Source of the DNA: Flavobacteriales bacterium
GTDB taxonomy: Bacteria; Bacteroidota; Bacteroidia; Flavobacteriales_C; GCA-002722245
Assembly (NCBI GenBank): GCA_002720635.1
Contig: PBJD01000048.1
Span: 1-49,130 of the forward strand
Reading direction: 5' to 3'
DNA length: 49,130 bases
Part shown: positions 41,971-49,130 of the stretch, piece by piece
Layout of the letters: every line of letters begins with the position of its first letter
How positions within the stretch are numbered: position 1 is the first letter of the stretch
Translations under genes and position numbers: made by a program
The notes under the pieces: generated by a model
What the model saw: the letters and a program-made list of their open reading frames with translations, nothing else
What the model was told of the DNA's origin: nothing
Databases searched by the model: none

Positions 41971-43266
41971 TTATTTATTCATTAAATCTTCGATTTCTTC
42001 GGCTTCAACTGGAATAGAAGACATTAAATCAACGGGCCCGTTTTTAGTGATTAAGATATCGTTTTCAATTCTGATTCCAAATCCTTCTTCTGGTATATAA
42101 ATTCCTGGTTCGCATGTAAAAACCATTCCATCCTTAAAAGGGGAATACCGATTTCCAACATCATGAACATCCATTCCCAGGAAATGTGCTGTTCCGTGTG
42201 GAAAGTATTTTTTATACAGAGGGTTTTTAGGAGGTTGCTTCTTAATTTCTGTTTTTGAAAGTAACCCTAAGTCGATTAATGCTGACTCTATTAGTTTTCC
42301 TATTTCCTTATTAAATTCATCCAGTAAACTCCCAATTACGAACATGTCAGTTGCCTCAATCATAACTTTCCTTACTGCGTTGTAAACCTGTTTTTGTCGC
42401 GCAGAAAATCTCCCGTTAATGGGGATAGTTCGAGTTAAATCAGAGGCGTAATTGGCATATTCTGCTCCAAAGTCCATTAAGATTAAATCATTGTCTTTAC
42501 ATTGTTTGTTATTATTTGTGTAGTGCAAAATACAGGCATTTTTTCCTGATGCAAATATAGGACTGTATGCGTGACCGTTAGATTTGTTTCGAATAAACTC
42601 ATGGGTAACCTCTGCCTCTATTTCATATTCCCAAACCCCGGGTTTTACAAAATCCAAAACCCTTCGAAATCCTTTTTCGGTTATACTGCAGGCTTGTTTT
42701 ATCAGATCAATTTCAAAAGTAGATTTTATTTCACGAAGACCAGTTACCAAAGGAGTAACACGTTCAAAGTTGTGCGCCGGGAGTTGGTTTTTTAATTTTC
42801 TGGTAAATCTTAAATTTCTTGAATCTATATCAGATTTCGCTCTGTCGTGTTCATTTTGGTTGACATAAATGTTTTGAACATCATTTGTCAGCAGTTTTAG
42901 AATCCCATTGAAGTTTTCCAGCCAGAATATGGTTTTAATACCGGATATTTTCGAAGCTTCTTGTTTTGTGTATTTATGCCCTTCCCATATTTTGATTTGT
43001 TCACTTGTTTTTCTAACGAACAAAACCTCGCGGTAAACAGGGTTTTGACAGTCTGGAAACAGTAATAAAATAGACTGTTCCTGATCGATTCCACATAAAT
43101 AAAACAAATCTGAATTTTGTCTGAAAGGAAAAAAGCAATCACCATTTCTAAGCATTTCATCATTGGAGTGAAATATCGCTAAGCTGTTTTTTTTCAGTAC
43201 GTTACATAAGCTTTTTCTATTCTTAATGAATAATTCCGGGTTTATAGCATCGTATCTAACATTCAT
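41971..43266 (-). CDS. Xaa-Pro aminopeptidase (M24B family)
   Basis: Removes N-terminal residues preceding proline; cytoplasmic dimetal enzyme of 431 residues. The N-terminal creatinase-like domain spans about 1-170. Metal ligands in the pita-bread domain are seen as LMDFGAEYANYASDLTRT (two Asp), PHGTAHFLGMDVHD (His), CEPGIYI (Glu) and GIRIENDIL (Glu). Close to PepP. First gene of a two-gene operon with ACBP. Confidence 0.94.
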   Translation of the reverse strand: MNVRYDAINPELFIKNRKSLCNVLKKNSLAIFHSNDEMLRNGDCFFPFRQNSDLFYLCGIDQEQSILLLFPDCQNPVYREVLFVRKTSEQIKIWEGHKYTKQEASKISGIKTIFWLENFNGILKLLTNDVQNIYVNQNEHDRAKSDIDSRNLRFTRKLKNQLPAHNFERVTPLVTGLREIKSTFEIDLIKQACSITEKGFRRVLDFVKPGVWEYEIEAEVTHEFIRNKSNGHAYSPIFASGKNACILHYTNNNKQCKDNDLILMDFGAEYANYASDLTRTIPINGRFSARQKQVYNAVRKVMIEATDMFVIGSLLDEFNKEIGKLIESALIDLGLLSKTEIKKQPPKNPLYKKYFPHGTAHFLGMDVHDVGNRYSPFKDGMVFTCEPGIYIPEEGFGIRIENDILITKNGPVDLMSSIPVEAEEIEDLMNK

Positions 43267-43499
43267 TTTATCTTGTTTAGAAAGTGTCTAAATAAAAATT
43301 GACAATTCTTTAAATTTCAGGAAGTAAAAACCATTAAGTGTAAGTAAATATAGGGTTTTAGAGCGTTTTTATATTATTTTTAATAATCTAAATTTATCAA
43401 TACATCTTCTACTGTAAAGTGGTGATTAAGGTTATAAACGATTTGTGTTGTAAATTTGTAGAACGGAATAAAAATCATTCCAGGATAAAATTGTAGTTT
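43267..43499. other. Divergent promoter region, pepP-like / sdhC
   Basis: 233 AT-rich bases. The plus strand has TAAATTTG (43451-43458), a TAnnTTTG match 41 bases before the sdhC ATG, without a TTG element. Nothing else recognised. Confidence 0.4.
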
Positions 43500-44201
43500 A
43501 TGAGTAGTTCAGGTATTGGGAAATCATCAATAGGACGGAAGGTTATTATGGCTCTTTCTGGTTTGTTTTTGTTGGTGTTTCTGGTACAGCATTTAATAAT
43601 TAATCTTCTTTCTGTATTGAATCCAGAGTCGTTTAATACAACGTCTCATTTTATGGGAACCAATCCGGTTGTTCAATTTGTTGCTCAGCCTGTTTTAATT
43701 GGAGGAGTCCTGATACACTACTTCATGGGGATTATTTTAACCATAAAAAATAAAAAGGCAAGACCTGTTTCCTATATTTCTGATAACCAATCAGCTAATT
43801 CTTCATGGGTTTCAAGAAATATGATTGTAACAGGTATAATGATCTTTTTGTTTCTAATTCTCCACATGGGAGATTTTTGGATTCATGAAATAACGGTGAA
43901 GTTTTTCGGAGATAAAAGTTGGGATGTGGTTGGTTTTATTGACGGGACAGAAGAATTTCGTTACTGGGAAGAATTGCACCATACCATGGCAAACCCAATA
44001 AGAGTTGGCGTATATAGTCTGGCATTTTTATTTTTGGGCCTTCATTTAGCCCACGGCTTTGCTTCAACTTTCCAGTCTGTCGGGTTTCGTGACGGGAGGT
44101 TTACTCCAGCATTGGAAAAATTTGGGAAAGGATACTCTGTAGTGGTTCCTTTATTGTTTACCATGATTGCTTGGTGTCATTATTTTAACTGGTATTTATA
44201 A
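43500..44201 (+). CDS. sdhC: Succinate dehydrogenase/fumarate reductase cytochrome b subunit
   Basis: Membrane anchor of complex II, 233 residues with five hydrophobic helices. The start [25 protein letters not shown] and histidines in [30 protein letters not shown] and LHLAHGF match the di-heme, single-subunit (type B) cytochrome b of Bacteroidota. It donates electrons between quinone and SdhB. First gene of sdhCAB, with 11 bases to sdhA. Confidence 0.95.
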   Translation: MSSSGIGKSSIGRKVIMALSGLFLLVFLVQHLIINLLSVLNPESFNTTSHFMGTNPVVQFVAQPVLIGGVLIHYFMGIILTIKNKKARPVSYISDNQSANSSWVSRNMIVTGIMIFLFLILHMGDFWIHEITVKFFGDKSWDVVGFIDGTEEFRYWEELHHTMANPIRVGVYSLAFLFLGLHLAHGFASTFQSVGFRDGRFTPALEKFGKGYSVVVPLLFTMIAWCHYFNWYL

Positions 44202-44212
44202 AAGATGATGAT

Positions 44213-46228
44213 ATGTCAGTATTAGATTCAAAAATTCCTGAAGGTCCAATAGCAAATAAATGGACCAAACATAAAAACGACATTAATGTCGTTAATCCAG
44301 CAAACAAGCGTTTGATAGATGTTATTGTTGTAGGAACCGGTCTTGCTGGTGGAGCTGCTTCGGCATCTTTGGCAGAAATGGGTTATAATGTAAAAGCTTT
44401 TTGCTATCAGGATTCTCCAAGAAGAGCGCACTCAATCGCTGCTCAAGGAGGTATTAATGCTGCCAAGAATTATCAAAATGATGGTGATTCCACATACAGA
44501 TTGTTTTACGATACCGTAAAAGGAGGAGATTACAGAGCAAGGGAAGCCAATGTATATCGTTTGGCAGAAGTTTCTGCGAACATTATAGATCAGTGTGTTG
44601 CGCAGGGAGTTCCGTTTGCAAGAGATTATGGAGGGTTACTCGATAACCGTTCATTTGGAGGAGTATTGGTGTCTCGTACATTTTACGCAAAAGGTCAAAC
44701 AGGGCAGCAATTACTTTTAGGAGCTTACTCTGCAATGAACCGTCAAATTAATAAAGGAAAAATCCAGATGTTTAATCGTCATGAGATGATGGATCTGGTA
44801 AAAGTTGATGGTAAAGCCAGAGGGATTATAACCAGGAATTTACATACTGGTGAAATATCAAGACATTCAGCGCATGCAGTTGTGATAGCCAGTGGTGGAT
44901 ATGGAAATGTTTATTTTCTTTCTACAAACGCTATGGGATCAAATGTAACTGCCGCCTGGAAGATTCACAAAAAAGGTGCTTTTTTTGCCAATCCGTGTTA
45001 TACACAAATACATCCAACATGTATTCCAAGGTCGGGAGATCATCAATCTAAATTAACATTGATGTCGGAGTCCTTGAGGAATGATGGTCGTATTTGGGTT
45101 CCCGGAAAAAAAGAGCATGTTGAGGCAATAAGATCCGGAAAAATGAAGCCTGTTGAAATTCCAGAAGAGGATAGAGATTACTATTTAGAAAGAAGATATC
45201 CCGCTTTTGGTAACCTGGTTCCGCGTGATGTTGCTTCAAGAGCAGCAAAGGAAAGGTGCGATGCCGGATATGGAGTTAATTCAACCGGGGAAGCGGTTTA
45301 TCTGGACTACTCATCAGCTATTGAGCGTTATGGGAAAACGGAAGCAAATATTAATGGTTTGGATTCCAGTGATATAGAACTCGTAACAAAACTTGGGAAA
45401 AAAGTAATTGAGGCGAAATACGGTAACTTATTTCAGATGTACGAGAAGATTACGGATGAAAATCCTTATGAAACTCCAATGATGATATATCCGGCTGTTC
45501 ACTATACCATGGGAGGCATATGGGTTGACTACAACTTAATGACAACAATAGAGGGTTGTTACGCTGCAGGAGAAGCTAATTTTTCTGACCATGGAGCAAA
45601 CAGACTTGGTGCTTCAGCTTTAATGCAGGGACTTGCTGATGGATACTTTGTTTTACCGTATACAATAGGTGATTTCTTAGCTGCTGAAATTAGAACAGGT
45701 GAAATACCAAACGATACTGCTGAGTTTATGGAAGCAGAGGCAGAGGTTAGAAAGCAAATTGATTTCTTTGTAAATAACAAAGGAACGAAGTCTGTTGATC
45801 ATTTTCATAAGCGACTGGGAAAAGTGATGTGGGATAAGGTTGGTATGTCAAGAAATATACCTGGATTAGAAGAAGCTATACAGGAAATAAAAGAAATTAG
45901 AGAAGAATTCTGGAAAGAAGTAAAAGTTCCGGGTGACGCTGATGGTTTAAATCCAGAACTGGAGAAAGCAGGAAGAGTTGCTGATTTTTTGGAACTTGGA
46001 GAGCTGTTTGCTAAAGATGCTTTACACCGAAATGAGTCGTGCGGTGGGCATTTTAGAGAAGAATCGGTGGAGGTTGGAGGCCCTCAGGACGGAGAGGCAT
46101 TAAGAGATGATGTTAATTTCAGGTATGTTGCTGCATGGGAATACAAAGGAGAACCGAGCGATGCAGTTTTGCACAAGGAACCACTGGAGTTCTATGATAT
46201 AGAATTAAAGCAGAGAAGTTACAAATAG
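44213..46228 (+). CDS. sdhA: Succinate dehydrogenase flavoprotein subunit
   Basis: Catalytic subunit of 671 residues oxidising succinate to fumarate. FAD-binding [17 protein letters not shown] at about 39-55; [15 protein letters not shown] includes the His (His73) that covalently binds [14 protein letters not shown] and [21 protein letters not shown] are the active-site regions. Length and layout match the type B enzyme of Bacteroidota. Middle gene of sdhCAB. Confidence 0.98.
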   Translation: MSVLDSKIPEGPIANKWTKHKNDINVVNPANKRLIDVIVVGTGLAGGAASASLAEMGYNVKAFCYQDSPRRAHSIAAQGGINAAKNYQNDGDSTYRLFYDTVKGGDYRAREANVYRLAEVSANIIDQCVAQGVPFARDYGGLLDNRSFGGVLVSRTFYAKGQTGQQLLLGAYSAMNRQINKGKIQMFNRHEMMDLVKVDGKARGIITRNLHTGEISRHSAHAVVIASGGYGNVYFLSTNAMGSNVTAAWKIHKKGAFFANPCYTQIHPTCIPRSGDHQSKLTLMSESLRNDGRIWVPGKKEHVEAIRSGKMKPVEIPEEDRDYYLERRYPAFGNLVPRDVASRAAKERCDAGYGVNSTGEAVYLDYSSAIERYGKTEANINGLDSSDIELVTKLGKKVIEAKYGNLFQMYEKITDENPYETPMMIYPAVHYTMGGIWVDYNLMTTIEGCYAAGEANFSDHGANRLGASALMQGLADGYFVLPYTIGDFLAAEIRTGEIPNDTAEFMEAEAEVRKQIDFFVNNKGTKSVDHFHKRLGKVMWDKVGMSRNIPGLEEAIQEIKEIREEFWKEVKVPGDADGLNPELEKAGRVADFLELGELFAKDALHRNESCGGHFREESVEVGGPQDGEALRDDVNFRYVAAWEYKGEPSDAVLHKEPLEFYDIELKQRSYK

Positions 46229-46255
46229 GCATATGCCAAAAAACAGAAAAGCGTT

Positions 46256-47011
46256 ATGAACTTAACACTGAAAATCTGGAGACAAAAAAACTCAAAAGCT
46301 AAAGGAGTTGTTGAGACATATAAGCTAAGTGATGTTAGCCCGGATTCTTCATTCCTTGAAATGCTTGATGTTTTAAATGAAGGTTTGGTTGAAAAAGGTG
46401 TTGAACCCGTTGCTTTTGATCACGACTGCAGAGAAGGTATTTGTGGTATGTGCTCTTTATACATTAATGGAGAAGCGCATGGACCCGATAGAAAGGTGAC
46501 TACCTGTCAGTTACACATGAGAATGTTCGAAGACGGAGAAACCATAACTATAGAACCTTTCCGTTCGGCAGCATTTCCTGTTGTTAAGGATTTGGTTGTT
46601 GATAGAAGTGCATTTGATCGAATTCAACAGGCAGGAGGGTATGTATCAGTTAATACATCTGGTAATACACAAGATGCAAATGCTTTGCCAATTCCTAAAG
46701 TAGATGCTGATAAAGCATTTGATGCGGCTACCTGTATAGGTTGCGGAGCTTGTGTTGCTACCTGTAAAAATGCTTCCGCAATGTTGTTTGTTTCAGCAAA
46801 AGTTTCTCAGTTCTCATTATTGCCTCAAGGTAAGGTCGAAGCGAATAGAAGAGTCGCTAATATGGTTTCTCAAATGGATGAAGAAGGATTTGGTAACTGT
46901 ACGAATACCGGAGCCTGCGAAATAGAATGTCCAAAAGGAATTTCATTGGACAATATTGCTCGAATGAATAGAGACTTTCTTAAGTCATTAGTTGTTGCCG
47001 AAGACAAATAA
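46256..47011 (+). CDS. sdhB: Succinate dehydrogenase iron-sulfur subunit
   Basis: 251-residue electron-transfer subunit. Plant-type [2Fe-2S] ligands in [13 protein letters not shown] and TTCQL; bacterial ferredoxin part with [15 protein letters not shown] and [15 protein letters not shown] for the [4Fe-4S] and [3Fe-4S] clusters. It lies 27 bases after sdhA and is followed by a hairpin. It carries electrons from SdhA to the heme/quinone subunit. Confidence 0.98.
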   Translation: MNLTLKIWRQKNSKAKGVVETYKLSDVSPDSSFLEMLDVLNEGLVEKGVEPVAFDHDCREGICGMCSLYINGEAHGPDRKVTTCQLHMRMFEDGETITIEPFRSAAFPVVKDLVVDRSAFDRIQQAGGYVSVNTSGNTQDANALPIPKVDADKAFDAATCIGCGACVATCKNASAMLFVSAKVSQFSLLPQGKVEANRRVANMVSQMDEEGFGNCTNTGACEIECPKGISLDNIARMNRDFLKSLVVAEDK

Positions 47012-47067
47012 TACGTAAATTGTATTTTTGTTTTACCCCTTAATACCCTGATAATTGGTTTTTAAAG

Positions 47068-47097
47068 AAAACTTATGTCTGTCACGTCATAAGTTTT
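47068..47097 (+). terminator. Probable terminator after sdhCAB
   Basis: A perfect 10-base-pair stem AAAACTTATG / CATAAGTTTT encloses a 10-base loop 57 bases downstream of sdhB. It ends TTTTAATAATATTT, a broken T-run, so terminator is likely but not certain. It also lies in the leader of the next gene (ATG 47116), so it could act there instead. Confidence 0.55.
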
Positions 47098-47115
47098 AAT
47101 AATATTTACTGAATT

Positions 47116-47952
47116 ATGAGTCATTTAAACAAATATTTTCAACTATTACTCATTGTGTTTTCATCATATTTTTTAAATGGGCAAATAAATAATTCTTCTC
47201 AATCAAATTATTTGTTGAAATCAGACGAAAGCCTACCCGTAGATCCTTTTGGACCTCCCTTATATTTTGTCCCCGATATGGATACGGTTTATAGTCAGGA
47301 TTCAATAGTGTTTGATATTTATTTAGGCGATGAAGAAACACCTGCTGAAAATGTGCATGGCATTAGTATGAAACTAAGACATAACGTAGAGGGAGTTTTT
47401 GGAAGTGATAATTCAGCAACTTTTGACAGCTGCTGGTTGGGGGTTGATAATGTTGATATGGTTACTTTGGGTATGCCGGTGCAGGACGGAATTGATATAG
47501 CAATGGCAAGAATAGATAATCAGAATAGATCGGGTTATGGTTATTTAACAAATGTCAAGGTTATTATCCCGGATAATTTAGGAGAAATCGTAAAAGACTT
47601 TCAGTTTGAATTCAAGGATGTGAATATCGTAAGTTATCAGGAAGATACTATTCGGCCTAATATTATTTACGGAGACCCTGTTGTTATTTTGAATAAAGAA
47701 GCACTGGATGTTAATTTACTTGAAAAAGGATTAAAGGTATACCCGAACCCCAATTCAGGGGCGTTTAATATAGATTCCAGGCTGGAGCTGGATAAAATCC
47801 GGATAATGGACTTGTCAGGAAGATTAATACATCAGCTGTTTACACCTTCTCAACATGAGGTGTTGAATCTTTCCGGTTTTGAGAAAGGAGTGTATCTTAT
47901 CGAATTCCAGTCCGGGAATTTAACTGCTTACGAAAGGGTTTTTGTTAAATAA
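47116..47952 (+). CDS. Secreted protein with T9SS type A sorting domain and cohesin-like region
   Basis: 278 residues with signal peptide MSHLNKYFQLLLIVFSSYFLNGQ. Residues about 45-190 form a beta-rich domain (DSIVFDIYLGDEETPAENVHGISMKL) that resembles cohesin-like folds, from general appearance only. The last 75 residues are the Por secretion-tail type: GLKVYPNPNSGAFNID, IRIMDLSGRLI, LSGFEKGVYLIEFQSG and VFVK at the end. It is therefore cargo for the type IX system and likely a surface or secreted protein. Function unknown. Confidence 0.85.
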   Translation: MSHLNKYFQLLLIVFSSYFLNGQINNSSQSNYLLKSDESLPVDPFGPPLYFVPDMDTVYSQDSIVFDIYLGDEETPAENVHGISMKLRHNVEGVFGSDNSATFDSCWLGVDNVDMVTLGMPVQDGIDIAMARIDNQNRSGYGYLTNVKVIIPDNLGEIVKDFQFEFKDVNIVSYQEDTIRPNIIYGDPVVILNKEALDVNLLEKGLKVYPNPNSGAFNIDSRLELDKIRIMDLSGRLIHQLFTPSQHEVLNLSGFEKGVYLIEFQSGNLTAYERVFVK

Positions 47953-47973
47953 CTATTACGTATTAATACTCAG

Positions 47974-48002
47974 TTGCAAAGGATTATAATTTAATATATT
48001 TG
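47974..48002 (+). promoter_or_regulatory. Bacteroidota promoter (TTG-N18-TATATTTG) of the FG-GAP gene
   Basis: TTG at 47974-47976 and TATATTTG at 47995-48002, with 18 bases between. The -7 box ends seven bases before the ATG at 48010, so the transcript would be nearly leaderless. Same octamer and spacing as at 31686-31714. Confidence 0.65.
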
Positions 48003-48009
48003 CAAAATT

Positions 48010-49130
48010 ATGAATCCCGTTCTCAGGAATATTTTTCTTTTAATTGTGTTTTCACCTGCTTTATTAATGGGTCAGGATTTGAATTATAAGGTTTTGAACT
48101 TCATTCAACCAGATTTTGTGAAGTACAATCAGTTTTTAAAACCTCTTGGAAATATCGGTGACATCAATAATGATGGTCTTTATGAAATGGTTACTGCTGA
48201 TGTTACTTGCGACAGTTTATTCATATTTTATCTAAACAAAGATGCTCAAATAATAAATCATAAATCTATTGAATTAAAAAATCAATACAAAAAGGACAGT
48301 GTTTATACTGGTAAAAGGGATTTCTCTGTTATAGGTGATTTAGATGGTGATGGGATTTTAGAGATAGCAGTTGGTGAAGGAGCAAATAATAGTGAAGTTT
48401 ATATCTTTTTTTTGAATAATGAAGGAGATATAAAGCATTTTAATGTAATTGATCCGCATATTGGAGAAAATCCATTTTATTCAAATTCTAAATCTGATGA
48501 ATATTTTGGGTATCATATTTCACCAATTGGTGATATTGATAATGATGGAATTCCAGACCTTGTTATTTTTGGATTGTCAGATAGAGCCTGTGATAGTTAT
48601 GAGTATTTTTTTGATTGGACATATAGATTTTTTAACAATCAGGATTCTGCATATGTCTTGCAGAAATCATGTGTCATTGAAAATGATTCTGTTTTCCCAA
48701 TTTTACATCTTGTAAGACTAAATTCTGATGGATCTGTAAAAAATCATAACCCAATTAACTTAACTACAGATGCTTACTATATAGACGAAAATGACACTGT
48801 GTTTTATGATTATAAAGGTTCAATGAGAACTTGTAGTCCTGGCGATATAGATAAAAACGGAGTAAATGATTTAATAATTGTAGGACCCGATGGTTTTTTC
48901 ACGGTATTACTCAACCAGGATTACTCAATAAAATCTGAAAGGTATAATTGGACGAATTTATCTTCTTTTGGAGATATTTATTCACAAGAGCAGATTATAT
49001 CTCCAATTTCGGATATAAATATGGATGGTATTTCAGAATTTATTTTTGCGATTTCAACTTATGGAGAAAATCAGGAGTGTAAGGCAGATTTCGATTTTGA
49101 GGCGGATTCAAATATATTTAGGAAGTACAA
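48010..49130 (+). CDS. FG-GAP/VCBS-repeat exported protein (cut by window edge)
   Basis: The frame runs open from ATG 48010 to the edge, at least 373 residues. A signal peptide (MNPVLRNIFLLIVFSPALLMGQ) precedes about five FG-GAP-type repeats with calcium-loop-like motifs GDINNDGLYEM, GDLDGDGILEIAVGEG, GDIDNDGIPDLVIFG, GDIDKNGVNDLIIVG and SDINMDGISEFIF. KSDEYFGYHISPIGD is typical of integrin-like propellers. Probably extracellular and calcium-binding. The C-terminus, where a T9SS sorting domain would be expected, is not in the window. Confidence 0.88.
   Translation, partial: MNPVLRNIFLLIVFSPALLMGQDLNYKVLNFIQPDFVKYNQFLKPLGNIGDINNDGLYEMVTADVTCDSLFIFYLNKDAQIINHKSIELKNQYKKDSVYTGKRDFSVIGDLDGDGILEIAVGEGANNSEVYIFFLNNEGDIKHFNVIDPHIGENPFYSNSKSDEYFGYHISPIGDIDNDGIPDLVIFGLSDRACDSYEYFFDWTYRFFNNQDSAYVLQKSCVIENDSVFPILHLVRLNSDGSVKNHNPINLTTDAYYIDENDTVFYDYKGSMRTCSPGDIDKNGVNDLIIVGPDGFFTVLLNQDYSIKSERYNWTNLSSFGDIYSQEQIISPISDINMDGISEFIFAISTYGENQECKADFDFEADSNIFRKY

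Noticed and set aside
1-49130. CRISPR arrays, tRNA or rRNA genes, transposons, prophage
   Set aside because: No regularly spaced direct repeats, cloverleaf-like stretches, transposase or integrase genes, or phage structural genes were seen in the gaps or on either strand.

Overview
The window is chromosomal DNA of an AT-rich member of the Bacteroidota, most likely Flavobacteriales. Evidence: type IX secretion (T9SS) sorting domains of both kinds, a PorP/SprF-family protein, the three-gene sdhCAB with one membrane subunit, an ArgF'-type acyl-ornithine carbamoyltransferase, and promoters that fit the Bacteroidota pattern TTG-N18-TAnnTTTG. A family-level guess (Crocinitomicaceae/Cryomorphaceae-like) is only an impression from protein style. 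I saw no tRNA, rRNA, CRISPR array, IS element or prophage.

1-1076 is the 5' two-fifths or so of leuS. 1297-15818 is one long minus-strand surface-polysaccharide operon of eleven clear genes plus one 45-codon ORF. In transcription order: Wza-like exporter, CapD-type sugar dehydratase, DegT aminotransferase, the mini-ORF, CBS-nucleotidyltransferase, glycosyltransferase, Wzx flippase, asparagine-synthetase-like protein, Wzz, Wzy-like polymerase and two glycosyltransferases. Many junctions are 4-base ATGA overlaps and a bidirectional terminator closes the operon. The sugar genes point to a nucleotide-activated 4-amino-4,6-dideoxy sugar, flipped by Wzx, polymerised by Wzy/Wzz and exported by Wza. 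No initiating phosphoglycosyltransferase is present.

16246-26466 holds metabolic and transport genes: gmhA; a fused lycopene cyclase / Brp-Blh beta-carotene dioxygenase that would make retinal from lycopene and whose only plausible start is ATT; argB and argF'; an MsbA-like exporter; a two-domain oligopeptide ABC ATPase; a fructosamine-kinase-family protein; and a DFR-like reductase. 26481-35653 is a surface module: FkbM methyltransferase, a 1468-residue PKD-repeat T9SS type B protein and, divergently, an M43 metalloprotease, a PorP/SprF protein and an OmpA/PD40 protein in an overlapping operon.

35717-47011 is mostly housekeeping (recJ, hflX, an acyl-CoA-binding protein with an Xaa-Pro aminopeptidase, sdhCAB) plus poorly known envelope proteins. 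The window ends with a T9SS type A cargo and an FG-GAP repeat protein cut by the window edge. The items most worth attention are the CrtY-Blh fusion with its ATT start, the T9SS cargo/PorP/protease/OmpA module, and the 4-amino-sugar block with its embedded mini-ORF.
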